DNA of 64,000 nucleotides from Novosphingobium silvae (GCF_009856825.1 NZ_WVTD01000004.1:186001-250000); one strand, 5' to 3'. Positions 42,577 to 50,499 are shown, counted from the first letter of the stretch. Made by a program: numbers and translations. Notes: generated by a model not told the origin, from the sequence alone.

Positions 42577-43481
42577 GCCAGGGCCTCCAACGCGCCCGCG
42601 CCGATCGATGCGGGCTCCTCGTCGGCGGCCTTCACCGCGTGGCCGCCGGTTTCCGCGATCCAGTCGATGATGGCCATGTGCCCGGTCAGGTCCTCGGCCA
42701 GTGCGGTGCAGCTCTCCACCCAGTCGCCATCGTTGTAGTAAGTGATGCCGCTGAACTGGCGGATCTCCGCGCAGTGGATATGGCCGCAGACCACGCCATC
42801 GAAGCCGCGGCTGATCGCCTCGCTGGCAACCGCTTCCTCGTAGCTGCCGATGAACTGGACGGCGTTCTTGACCTTCTTCTTCATGTAGGCCGAAAGCGAC
42901 CAGTACGGCATCTTCAGGCGGCGGCGCACCGCATTGAAGGCGATGTTTGCGCGCAGCAGCATGCCGTAGGCCTTGTCGCCAAGGAACGCGAGCCACTTGG
43001 CGTAGAGCACGACGCCGTCGAAGGCATCCCCGTGGGTGACCAGCAGGCGGCGTCCATCGACCGTGACGTGCACCGCTTCCAGCGCCAGCTCGACGCCGCC
43101 GAAGCTGAGGCCCGCATAGTCGCGCAGCATCTCGTCGTGATTTCCGGCGATGAAGATCACACGGGTGCCGCGATGCGCCATCTTGAGGATGCGTCGGACG
43201 ACCTCGTTGTGCGCGTCGGGCCAGTACCAGCCCTTGCGCAGCCGCCATCCGTCGACAATGTCGCCGACGAGGTAGAGCGTCTCACATTCGACCGAGCGCA
43301 GGAAATCCACGAGCATGGCGGCATTGCAGCCGCGCGTGCCGAGGTGGATGTCCGAGATCCAGATAGTGCGGTACTTGCGCTTGGGCCGAAATCCCTTGGG
43401 ATCGGGGATATCCAGCCACGCAGGGATGCCTCCCATGCGTTCGGCTTCACGTTTGAGGAGGGTGTCCACATGTTCGCGCAT
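42573..43481 (-). CDS. plcP: PlcP-type phospholipase C, calcineurin-like metallophosphoesterase
   Basis: A 302-residue metallophosphoesterase that resembles the UDP-diacylglucosamine hydrolase group and, more closely, PlcP of Sinorhizobium, which removes phospholipid head groups under phosphate limitation. Metal motifs: SDIHLGTRG (Asp, His), LVGDIVDGW, AGNHDE, VTHGDAFD and GHIHCAEI. The start at 43481 is favoured by GGGGA 9 bases upstream. No signal peptide, in keeping with action on the inner leaflet. A three-repeat PhoB box lies 59 bp upstream on the same strand, and a lipid-type glycosyltransferase overlaps downstream. Confidence 0.85.
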   Translation of the reverse strand: MREHVDTLLKREAERMGGIPAWLDIPDPKGFRPKRKYRTIWISDIHLGTRGCNAAMLVDFLRSVECETLYLVGDIVDGWRLRKGWYWPDAHNEVVRRILKMAHRGTRVIFIAGNHDEMLRDYAGLSFGGVELALEAVHVTVDGRRLLVTHGDAFDGVVLYAKWLAFLGDKAYGMLLRANIAFNAVRRRLKMPYWSLSAYMKKKVKNAVQFIGSYEEAVASEAISRGFDGVVCGHIHCAEIRQFSGITYYNDGDWVESCTALAEDLTGHMAIIDWIAETGGHAVKAADEEPASIGAGALEALA

Positions 43482-43539
43482 AGTCGGCAATCCCCGGCTG
43501 CTTGCTGGGGCCGCTTTGCCACGATGGCGTTGCGCACAA

Positions 43540-43567
43540 GTGACGGTTGCGGGTCAGTTCAATGACA
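43540..43567 (-). promoter_or_regulatory. PhoB box upstream of plcP
   Basis: Read on the minus strand: TGTCAT-N5-TGACCC-N5-CGTCAC, three hexamers at exact 11-bp steps (the middle one degenerate), ending 58 bp before the plcP start. It faces away from the second box at 43632-43659, so one intergenic region serves two divergent Pho-type units. Confidence 0.75.
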
Positions 43568-43631
43568 AGTGCCGCCCGAGGAGGAGCCCTGGGGCAGAGG
43601 CGAGGCCGAGTGTGGGGTTCTTTCACTCCCG

Positions 43632-43659
43632 TGTCACCGATATGTCACTCGTTCGTCAC
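43632..43659 (+). promoter_or_regulatory. PhoB box upstream of the PhoB paralogue
   Basis: TGTCAC-N5-TGTCAC-N5-CGTCAC: the cleanest Pho box of the window, three near-identical hexamers at 11-bp spacing, ending 65 bp before the response-regulator start at 43725. Confidence 0.85.
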
Positions 43660-43724
43660 ACTCGGATGCAAAAGCCCGCGCGTATCAGGGGCAACCAAGC
43701 GGGCCAGGGGGCAGCATAGGCGCG

Positions 43725-44399
43725 ATGCGGCGGATCGACATATTGCTGGCGAGCGAACTTTCCGGGGGGCTGGCGCCTTTCCGGCACGATCAGTTCGACG
43801 TGGCGCTGCATCGCTGGACCGACTTCGCCGAACTGCCCTTGATCGAAGGGGCGCTCTGGATTTTCATCGACTGGGTCCTTGCCGACATGTCTGGCCTGGA
43901 ACTGTGTCGGCGCCTGCGGGCCGATACCCTGACGGCGCATGCGCATGTCACGATGGTGCTTGAAGAGGACAACCAGGAGGACCGCAAGCGCGCGCTGCGC
44001 ATGGGGGCGGACGACTACCTCGTGGGACCGCTCACCCGGACCGCGCTGCTCGATCGCGTGCTCGGCGCGAACCTTGGTGATCAGGATAGCGCGGGCATCC
44101 GTGTGGTGACGCAGGGCGATCTCATGGTAGACGTGGCCGCCTTCCAGGCTCGCTTCCAGGGCAAGCCGATCTCGCTCATGCCCAATGAACTGCGCCTGCT
44201 GCGCTACTTCATCGAGCACCCGGGCCGGGTGTTCAGTCGCACGCAGCTGATCGCCGCGCTCGGCAAGCAGGAACCCGCCGTGGACGAGCGGACGGTAGAC
44301 GTGTGGATCGGCCGCCTGCGCCGCGCGCTCAAGGGCGTGGGCGCGGGCAATCCACTGCGCACCGTGCGCTCGCTGGGCTACGTGTTCGACACCGTGTGA
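43725..44399 (+). CDS. OmpR/PhoB-type regulator with a degenerate receiver domain
   Basis: A 224-residue PhoB paralogue. The C-terminal winged helix is intact and close to PhoB (LMPNELRLLRYFIEHPGRVFSRTQL, ERTVDVWIGRLRRAL). The receiver keeps the phospho-acceptor Asp (about D49, FIDWVLADMSG), but the acidic pocket reads LLASEL instead of VVEDDA, the conserved Thr position is Leu, and the conserved Lys is Gly (YLVGPL for YVTKPF). Phosphorelay control is therefore doubtful. The strong PhoB box upstream suggests that phosphate starvation controls its amount; it may modulate PhoB targets. Confidence 0.88.
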   Translation: MRRIDILLASELSGGLAPFRHDQFDVALHRWTDFAELPLIEGALWIFIDWVLADMSGLELCRRLRADTLTAHAHVTMVLEEDNQEDRKRALRMGADDYLVGPLTRTALLDRVLGANLGDQDSAGIRVVTQGDLMVDVAAFQARFQGKPISLMPNELRLLRYFIEHPGRVFSRTQLIAALGKQEPAVDERTVDVWIGRLRRALKGVGAGNPLRTVRSLGYVFDTV

Positions 44400-44412
44400 G
44401 CGGGCGCCGTCC

Positions 44413-44988
44413 TTAGCCCGTCCAGCCTGCGGTCTGCGCAAGCAGCACCAGGCCTATCGCCAGGAACACCACCGCCGCCACGGTACGCACGACCTTGAGC
44501 GGTACGCGGCTAATGAGAGCATTGCCGAGGAAAACGGCAGGCACGTTGGCGATCATCATGCCCAGCGTCGTGCCCATCGTCACGGCAACGACGCTCTGGA
44601 AACGGGCGCCAAGCGCAATGGTGGCTATCTGGGTCTTGTCGCCCATCTCGACGATGAAGAAGGCGATCATCGTCGAGAGGAACGGGCCGAAGCGGCTGGG
44701 CGCGGCTTCCTTCTCCTCGTCGAAAGTGTCCGGGACCAGCGTCCAGGCGGCCATCGCGATGAAGCCTGCCGCCACCAGATAGCGGAACCACCGCCCGGCC
44801 AGGAAGACGGCCGCCTGTTCGCCCACCAGCGCCGCGAGGAAGTGGTTGGCGAGCGTTGCGGCGAGGATGCCGGCGACGATCGGCCAGGGACGCTTGAAGC
44901 GGGCGGCCAGCACGATGGCGAGAAGCTGGGTCTTGTCGCCGATCTCGGCAAGGGCGACCACGGCCGTGGAGGTGAACAGGGCTTCCAA
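44413..44988 (-). CDS. GDT1/TMEM165 (UPF0016) family manganese exporter
   Basis: A 191-residue membrane protein with two copies of the family signature E-x-G-D-K-T: AEIGDKTQ near the N-terminus and VEMGDKTQ in the second half, in an arrangement of about six helices. Bacterial members such as MneA export Mn(II). I place the start at TTG 44988 (GGAG 7 bases upstream); CTG 44991 is possible. No nearer ATG exists, and longer versions would run through the riboswitch. The upstream yybP-ykoY riboswitch strongly supports the manganese role. Confidence 0.9.
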   Translation of the reverse strand: MEALFTSTAVVALAEIGDKTQLLAIVLAARFKRPWPIVAGILAATLANHFLAALVGEQAAVFLAGRWFRYLVAAGFIAMAAWTLVPDTFDEEKEAAPSRFGPFLSTMIAFFIVEMGDKTQIATIALGARFQSVVAVTMGTTLGMMIANVPAVFLGNALISRVPLKVVRTVAAVVFLAIGLVLLAQTAGWTG

Positions 44989-45073
44989 CAGGGTACTCCG
45001 GGCCGGGCACGAAAAGCAGACACAACGACGCATGCGGCAACCTGCCCGGCCGAGCCGTGCCGCAAACGCCATT

Positions 45074-45193
45074 GGTCTCGCCCGGACAGGAACACGCCGG
45101 TGTTCCGTCCTCCTGCGCGCCACGGCCTCTCGGCCGAGTGTGTTGACGGCAGGTCCCGCTTTCGGCCGAGGCACGAGCGGGCGGCTACTCCCC
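45074..45193 (-). promoter_or_regulatory. yybP-ykoY (manganese) riboswitch
   Basis: On the minus strand the leader of the GDT1-family gene begins GGGGAGTAGCC (45193 leftward), continues with CCGTCAACA and a pairing CTCGGCCGAGAGGCCG region, and closes with GGGCGAGACC (about 45074-45083). These are the conserved core blocks of the yybP-ykoY RNA, which turns on Mn exporters when Mn(II) is high. The aptamer end is about 85 bases from the start codon, leaving room for an expression platform (a GCCGGGCAG/CTGCCCGGC-type hairpin lies there). Confidence 0.87.
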
Positions 45194-45237
45194 AGATGAC
45201 CCGCGCGCCCTACGCCGCTGCGCGCGCGCTGAAAAGC

Positions 45238-45272
45238 AAAAAAAGGGCCCGGTCGCATACGCGCCCCGGGCC
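45238..45272 (-). terminator. Rho-independent terminator of the TonB-receptor operon
   Basis: On the minus strand GGCCCGG and CCGGGCC form a 7-bp stem around a 13-base loop and are followed by seven T (45244-45238). It lies 46 bp after the receptor stop codon and just upstream of the riboswitch leader, separating the two minus-strand units. Confidence 0.88.
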
Positions 45273-45318
45273 ACCAAGTTGCCGTCGGAAGGGCAGGAAC
45301 CTTCCGGTCAGGAAAAAG

Positions 45319-48021
45319 TCAGAAGTTCAGCGCCGCCGACAGCGAGATGACGGTGCCGACATCGTAGGTGTTGAACTCGATCGTGTTGTCGCCGCTCTTC
45401 TGGTACTCGCGGTGGCGGGTGCCGAGGAGGTTGCGGGCCTCGAACTTCAGCTCGACGTCCTGTCCGAGGAAATCGACGCCTTCGCGCGCCACGAAGTCGA
45501 GCTGGACGCCCGGCTTCTCGATCACGTCGGGCTGCGGCGGCGATCCGTTGAGGCCGCGGCTCACCGCACGCTTGCTGGCGAAGTTCACCAGCAGCGTCTG
45601 CTGCGACAGCCGCTCGGTGTTCTCGAGGCCGAGCTGCAGGTTGACGAGGTGATCCGACTGGCCGGTGAGCGGAGCGCCGTCCCGGAAGTAGTCGGTGGCA
45701 AGGCCCGAAGATGCCGCATAGACCGAGGTCGTGTCACCCGGCGACACCTTCAGCTTGGAGTTGCTGTAGGTGTAGTTCGCGATGAGCACGGCGCGGCGTT
45801 CGGTCATCCAGCCGCCGAGGCCCGACATGTCGAAGTACTTGGTCGCCTCGATTTCGGCACCGTAGAGCTGCGCCTCGGGAGCGTTGGCGTAGCTCGTGAC
45901 GAGGTTGTCCGACAGGATCGTGATGAACGATTCGATCGGCTTGTCGATCTTCTTGTAGAAGCCGGCGATCGACACGCGCTGCTCGGGCGCGAAGTAGTAC
46001 TCGAGGCGGGCTTCGCCGTTGTAGAGCTGGCTGTCGGTCAGCAGCGGGTTGCCCAGGTACTGGCGGTTGCTGTCCGGATCGAAGAACGGTTGGTAGATGA
46101 GCTCGCGGAACTGGGGGCGAGCGATCGTCTTCGATGCGCTGAGGCGGGCCTGCAGGTCGGGCTGGATCTGCCAGGTCAGCGTGGCCGACGGCAGCCAGTA
46201 TTCCTTTTTCAGCGCAGGCGTGGGCGTGTAGTTCGGCGCGGTGGTGAATACCTGCGTCGCGGTCACTTCCTGGTCCGCCTTTTCGAAGCGTACGCCGGCA
46301 TCGAGGCTGACGGTGTCGGTGAACTGCACGTTCGCCTTGGCGTAGCCTGCCCAGTTGCGCAGCGTGCCGCGGAACGCGGGCGTCGATTCGTCCGGTTCGA
46401 TCAGGTCGACGCCGCCCACGGTGGTGCCGCCGCTGGTGGTGCCGTTGATGATGCCGGGCGAGAGCAGCAGGTCCGGGCGAAGCACGCCGGCTTCGGTCGG
46501 GAAAGTGCTCGAAGCGCGGAACAGGAACTGGCGACGCGAGCTGTCGCGCACCGTGTCGCTGAACGCACCACCGATCGTCGCGCGAATGGACGGCGTGATC
46601 GCGTAGGTCACGTCAAGTCCGGCCGACCACAGGTCTTCGTTGAGGTCCGAGAAAGTGACGCTGGCATCGCCGACGTTGCCGTTGAGACGGTTCACGAACA
46701 TCGAGCCGAAGGGGTCCTCCGGGTTGTTCGTGCGCACGTACTCGAACGTGGTCTCGTAGGGTGCTTCGCGCTGCGAGTTCGCGAACCCGCCACGCACGTC
46801 GACTGACAGGCCATCGGCGGGCTTGAACTCGCCGACGATCTGGGTGTCGATCAGCTGGCGTTCGTACCATGCAGTGTCCTGCTGCATGTAGGTGAAGCCG
46901 TTCTGCGCGCGCTCGCCCACGCCCAGGCGACCCATCTTGAGAGTGTCGCGGATGTAGAGGTTGGTCCAGCGGATCTGGTTCTCACCAAACTCGAGGCCAA
47001 GGCCGAGAAGGCCGTTCACGACGATGCGGTTGTCGGTCGTGACGCGGTCGAAGCTGGTCTGCAGCGTCGACAGGTCGTTCGCGAAGGAGGTCTGCTGGCG
47101 CGCCTGACGGTCAAGCCACTTGTTGCTGAACCCGGCTGCCGCGATCACGCCGAGGCTGGACCCGCCGAGGTCGAAAGAGGTGCCGCCGGTGATCGACGCC
47201 GAGTAGTTGACCGGAAGGTCGCCCACTTTCTGCAGCGTGGCGCGGCTGAAGCGCACCAGTTCGGAGCCGATCGCGCGCGTGTCGACCGCGCCCGAGTTCA
47301 GCGAGGCGCCGCTGTCGAAGAAGGCCTGGAGCGCTGGCGGTACGTCGCGGCTGCCGTTGTCGAAACCGGTCCAGTCGCTCTTCGCGCCGTAGTAGCTATA
47401 GCCGAATTCGCCGGTCGTTTCGGAATCGACGGAGAAGCCGCCGCCGATCTGCAGGAAGGATTCGGTCGGAACGGCCTTGGTCGTCAGGTTGATGACGCCG
47501 CCGCCGAATTCGCCGGGGAAGTTCGCGGAGTAGCTCTTCTGCACCAGCGAAGAGGAGATGACGCCGCTGGGGAACAGGTCGAGGGGAACGACGCGCTTGA
47601 GCGGTTCGGGGCTGGGCAGCGGGGAGCCGTTCAGCAGCGCCAGCGAGTAGCGGTCGCCAAGGCCGCGGACATAGACGTAGCCGTTGCCCACCACCGACAG
47701 GCCGGTGACGCGGCCCAGAGCGCCGGCGATATTGCCTTCGCCCGTACGCGCGATTTCGGCGGAAGTCAGGACCGAGACAACCTGGTCGGACGACTTGGCG
47801 ATATTGCGGTTGCGAGCGCCGGTGACGATGATCTCGCCGCCGCCGGGTACCGAGATGTCGACCTGTTCCTCTTCTTCCGGTCCGGTCGTGGTGGCGCCGG
47901 TCGCGGTGCTCGCCGACGGCGAGGTGGAAGGTGCAGGCACGTTCTGCGCAAACGCCATCGTTGGCGAGACGAGAGCCGACGAGAGCAGAAGCCCGCCGAC
48001 AAGCCGCGACGTCATAGACAT
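45319..48021 (-). CDS. TonB-dependent outer-membrane receptor
   Basis: A 900-residue receptor. Signal peptide MSMTSRLVGGLLLSSALV ending AFAQ; a Ser/Thr-rich segment and an acidic EEEEQVDISV stretch follow. The plug is recognisable by EIIVTGARN (TonB box-like), VVSVLTSAEIARTGEGNIAGAL, VYVRGLGDRYSLALLNG and EFGGGVINLTTK; the rest is a 22-strand-type barrel ending VISLSAALNF. The start at 48021 has AGGGGA upstream; longer frames have no signal peptide. It is the second gene after a lipoprotein, behind PhoB-type repeats, so its ligand may be a phosphorus compound or a product acted on by the lipoprotein. No siderophore genes are nearby. Confidence 0.93.
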   Translation of the reverse strand: MSMTSRLVGGLLLSSALVSPTMAFAQNVPAPSTSPSASTATGATTTGPEEEEQVDISVPGGGEIIVTGARNRNIAKSSDQVVSVLTSAEIARTGEGNIAGALGRVTGLSVVGNGYVYVRGLGDRYSLALLNGSPLPSPEPLKRVVPLDLFPSGVISSSLVQKSYSANFPGEFGGGVINLTTKAVPTESFLQIGGGFSVDSETTGEFGYSYYGAKSDWTGFDNGSRDVPPALQAFFDSGASLNSGAVDTRAIGSELVRFSRATLQKVGDLPVNYSASITGGTSFDLGGSSLGVIAAAGFSNKWLDRQARQQTSFANDLSTLQTSFDRVTTDNRIVVNGLLGLGLEFGENQIRWTNLYIRDTLKMGRLGVGERAQNGFTYMQQDTAWYERQLIDTQIVGEFKPADGLSVDVRGGFANSQREAPYETTFEYVRTNNPEDPFGSMFVNRLNGNVGDASVTFSDLNEDLWSAGLDVTYAITPSIRATIGGAFSDTVRDSSRRQFLFRASSTFPTEAGVLRPDLLLSPGIINGTTSGGTTVGGVDLIEPDESTPAFRGTLRNWAGYAKANVQFTDTVSLDAGVRFEKADQEVTATQVFTTAPNYTPTPALKKEYWLPSATLTWQIQPDLQARLSASKTIARPQFRELIYQPFFDPDSNRQYLGNPLLTDSQLYNGEARLEYYFAPEQRVSIAGFYKKIDKPIESFITILSDNLVTSYANAPEAQLYGAEIEATKYFDMSGLGGWMTERRAVLIANYTYSNSKLKVSPGDTTSVYAASSGLATDYFRDGAPLTGQSDHLVNLQLGLENTERLSQQTLLVNFASKRAVSRGLNGSPPQPDVIEKPGVQLDFVAREGVDFLGQDVELKFEARNLLGTRHREYQKSGDNTIEFNTYDVGTVISLSAALNF

Positions 48022-48051
48022 CGGAATTCCCCTAGTTCCAAATGCAAGGAC

Positions 48052-48076
48052 GGGGGCAGCCTTGACGACTGCCCCC
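48052..48076 (-). promoter_or_regulatory. Intercistronic hairpin between lipoprotein and receptor genes
   Basis: GGGGGCAG and CTGCCCCC form a perfect 8-bp stem around a 9-base loop in the 80-bp gap of the operon, without a following T-run. Such hairpins often stabilise the upstream message or cause partial termination, which would give more lipoprotein than receptor. Confidence 0.55.
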
Positions 48077-48101
48077 GCGTCATGAGTCAGGCAGTCCCGG
48101 C

Positions 48102-49703
48102 TCAGGTGGTCGGTATCGAGCTGCAGTCGCCCGAGTTGCCGGTGCCGAAGTTGGCGGTCGCGCTGTTGCAGGTCCAACCGGCGAACCAGGTGTCCTCAGC
48201 GTTGCGCACGGCGCCGACCCAGGTGGTGGTGTCGAAGAAGGCGTTGATCGTCTTCGGGTCGGTGGCCGTGACGCCGCTTTCATTGGCGCCGTTGACGAAG
48301 GTGTTCGTCAGGGTGCTGGTGAATGCGTCGTTGTTGTTGTTCGAACCCGAGCCGAAAGCTGCGGCAACCTGCGCCGGAGTGGTGACGACCACGCCGCTGC
48401 TGTTGGTGGTGCCGAGGTACTTCGCCGAGTTGCACTGCATGACGACCGAACGGGCCGTCAGGGTGGCGGGCGTGGCAGCCGAGGTGTTCATGCGGATGCA
48501 CTCCTCGTCGGCAGCGACGAGGATGCCGTTGACGAGCGTGGTGTCCGAGTTGCCGCGGAAGAACAGCGAAGCGCCGTTGCTGGTCGAGCCGCTCGAGCCG
48601 GCCGGCTTGAGGAAGGTGAAGTTGGCGACGTTCAGCTTGGTGCGCGGCGTGTCCGTCGCGTTGCCGTCGCTGTCGATCTCCATGATGCCGTCGCCGAAGC
48701 CGGTGCGCTGGGCAATGATGGCGTACTGGACGTTCATCTGGGCACCGGTGTCGACGTCGAGGCTGTCGTCGTCCGAACCAACCGCGATGTAGTACTTCAG
48801 GTTCGGGTTGCCGCCGAACCACTCAGAACCGTCGTCCGAGCTGTTGTAGCTCTGGAAGTGGTCGATGGTCGTGCCGGTGCCGACGCCTTCGCCGGTGAGC
48901 GACTGGAGCTCGACGTTGTTGCCCAGGATGAAGCCCGAGTAACGGATCTGGAAGTACTTCATGGTGCCGGCGTTGTAGGCCGTGTCCGCACCGCCGAAGC
49001 GAGCCGGGTTGGGCGCGCCTTCGGTCTGACGCTCACAGGTGCCTGCAGCGACGGTGCCCACGGTGCAGTCGGTGACGGGCGCGCGGCCCATCAGCACGAC
49101 CCCGCCCCACTGGCCCTGCGAGTTGGCATTGTTGATGCCAAGGACGTTGTCGCGGCTGGTGAAGATGATCGGCGCGGTGGCGGTGCCGGTCGCGTTGATC
49201 TTGTTGCCGCGGTTCACGGCGAGCCAGGACTGGCCGGTGCCGCCCATGATGATGACGCCGGGCTCGATGGTGAGCGTGACGTTGGTGTCGGCGGTCAGAG
49301 TGGCGGTGGGGCAGCCCACGGTCGTGGTGGTGAACGGCGCCGTGCTCGAAGGAGCGCTGAAGCCGCCGTCGCAGCCGACGTCGACACGGCCGGGAAGCTG
49401 ATAGATGAGGCCCGGGATCTTCGGCAGCGTGGAGCTGGCGCTGATCACGTTCGGGAGGTTGCAGACGCGCCAGGTGCCGGTCGGGCCGGTGACTGTGCCG
49501 GCGTCATTGGCAACCGTGGGGCAGCCGCCTGCGGGAGTGACCGTGCCGGTGCCGGGCGTTGGGGTCGGAGCAGGGGTGGGAGCGGGCGTCGGCTGGATGA
49601 TGACGTCGCCGCCGGTGCCGGGCGAGGAGATGTCGCTGGGGCCGCAGCCGGCGAGAGCGAGTGCGCTGCAGCCAACGAGCAGCAGACCGGAAATGTTCTT
49701 CAC
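48102..49703 (-). CDS. Surface lipoprotein, parallel-beta-helix-like, paired with a TonB receptor
   Basis: A 533-residue protein of unassigned function. GTG start with GGGGGA 5 bases upstream. The signal ends LAGC (lipid Cys about 20), followed by a Pro/Thr-rich spacer (PTPAPTPAPTPTPGTG) that would hold the domain away from the membrane. The body is rich in Gly, Asn, Thr and Asp with repeating short strands (TLTIEPGVIIMGGTG, LFFRGNSDTTLVNGILV), as in right-handed beta-helix proteins. Acidic loops (SDDGSEWFGG, GSDDDSLDVD, EIDSDGN) could bind Ca. Several Cys suggest disulfides. A PhoB-repeat array lies upstream and the TonB receptor is downstream. Caulobacter secretes a phosphate-starvation lipoprotein (ElpS), but homology is untested. 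Confidence 0.8.
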   Translation of the reverse strand: MKNISGLLLVGCSALALAGCGPSDISSPGTGGDVIIQPTPAPTPAPTPTPGTGTVTPAGGCPTVANDAGTVTGPTGTWRVCNLPNVISASSTLPKIPGLIYQLPGRVDVGCDGGFSAPSSTAPFTTTTVGCPTATLTADTNVTLTIEPGVIIMGGTGQSWLAVNRGNKINATGTATAPIIFTSRDNVLGINNANSQGQWGGVVLMGRAPVTDCTVGTVAAGTCERQTEGAPNPARFGGADTAYNAGTMKYFQIRYSGFILGNNVELQSLTGEGVGTGTTIDHFQSYNSSDDGSEWFGGNPNLKYYIAVGSDDDSLDVDTGAQMNVQYAIIAQRTGFGDGIMEIDSDGNATDTPRTKLNVANFTFLKPAGSSGSTSNGASLFFRGNSDTTLVNGILVAADEECIRMNTSAATPATLTARSVVMQCNSAKYLGTTNSSGVVVTTPAQVAAAFGSGSNNNNDAFTSTLTNTFVNGANESGVTATDPKTINAFFDTTTWVGAVRNAEDTWFAGWTCNSATANFGTGNSGDCSSIPTT

Positions 49704-49800
49704 GTTAGTCCCCCGTGTTCAGGTCGGAACGAGGCGGCGACTCCGCCCTCGTTGCCATCCGGCGTCTAGGCCGGGGGGGTGACACTTTGTTGGCGCTATG

Positions 49801-49838
49801 ATGACACTAATCTACAGTAATACGACAACGGTATGACA
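49801..49838 (-). promoter_or_regulatory. Array of four PhoB-like repeats upstream of the lipoprotein operon
   Basis: On the minus strand TGTCAT, TGTCGT, TGTAGA and TGTCAT follow at steps of 11, 11 and 10 bp; a further TGTCAC lies 22 bp closer to the gene at 49779-49784. The near end is 98 bp from the GTG start of the lipoprotein. The array could also influence the divergent TPR gene. Confidence 0.7.
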
Positions 49839-49901
49839 GCGACTTATATGCAACGGTTAACCAACAGCGGGACTCAAGCGATCCGGGAGATACATACTGC
49901 G

Positions 49902-49918
49902 ATTGCAGTTTTATGACA
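49902..49918 (-). promoter_or_regulatory. Second PhoB box upstream of the lipoprotein operon
   Basis: Minus strand CTGTCAT-AAAA-CTGCAAT differs by only two bases from the E. coli PhoB consensus CTGTCAT-AAAA-CTGTCAT. It lies about 64 bp further from the lipoprotein gene than the four-repeat array and 78 bp before the divergent TPR gene. Confidence 0.7.
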
Positions 49919-49995
49919 GTTACGTCATTTTCTTGAAGGGGCGCACATTCAGGTGGATCATCCTCGATGTTAAACAAGCTCAAGGGAGAGTTGCC

Positions 49996-50367
49996 ATGCC
50001 GCTTTCATCCATCGCTGCTGCCGTTCTGCTGGGTCAGGCAGCCTTTGCTCTTCCAATCGACCGTCCGGCGGATGGCGCCGACGTCGCATACCGCGAACTC
50101 GCCGCCGGCCAGTCCCATGAAGTCGTACGCAAGCTGGAGGGCGCAGGTGCCGGGGACATTCAGGACCCTGCCGTCCTGATCAACCTTGGCGCTGCCTATG
50201 CAAGGGCCGGCATGACCGACAAGGCGCTCGCCGCATACCGGGCCGCGATCGCCAGCCCCGAGCGGTACGACCTCGAACTGGCCGATGGCAGCTGGGTCGA
50301 TTCCAGGACCGCGGCACGCATGGCGCTGCGCAACATGCTCGGCAGGAGCGCCATCGCAGCGCGTTGA
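49996..50367 (+). CDS. Small exported TPR-repeat protein
   Basis: A 123-residue protein. The ATG at 49996 has GGGAGAG six bases upstream. Residues 1-19 form a signal peptide (LLGQAAFA), so the product is probably periplasmic. Residues about 58-90 (VLINLGAAYARAGMTDKALAAYRAAI) make one clear tetratricopeptide repeat. It stands between the divergent lipoprotein/receptor operon and the virB operon. TPR proteins commonly scaffold envelope complexes, so a link to either neighbour is possible but not shown by sequence. Confidence 0.75.
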   Translation: MPLSSIAAAVLLGQAAFALPIDRPADGADVAYRELAAGQSHEVVRKLEGAGAGDIQDPAVLINLGAAYARAGMTDKALAAYRAAIASPERYDLELADGSWVDSRTAARMALRNMLGRSAIAAR

Positions 50368-50482
50368 CCCGCCACCTGGCCGGCGCGTTCCGAAATTGAG
50401 CCTTCGGGTCGCTGCGCGCCGGCTGTCGCCGAAAACGCTTCGGGCTCCTGCTTCATGACTGCTTATGGCAGATGCAGGAGCC

Positions 50483-50499
50483 TGTAACGCGAATGTCAC
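50483..50499 (+). promoter_or_regulatory. PhoB-box-like pair, distal site before virB2
   Basis: TGTAAC-N5-TGTCAC, two hexamers at 11-bp spacing (CTGTAAC-GCGA-ATGTCAC in consensus register), 86 bp before the virB2 start codon. Confidence 0.5.
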
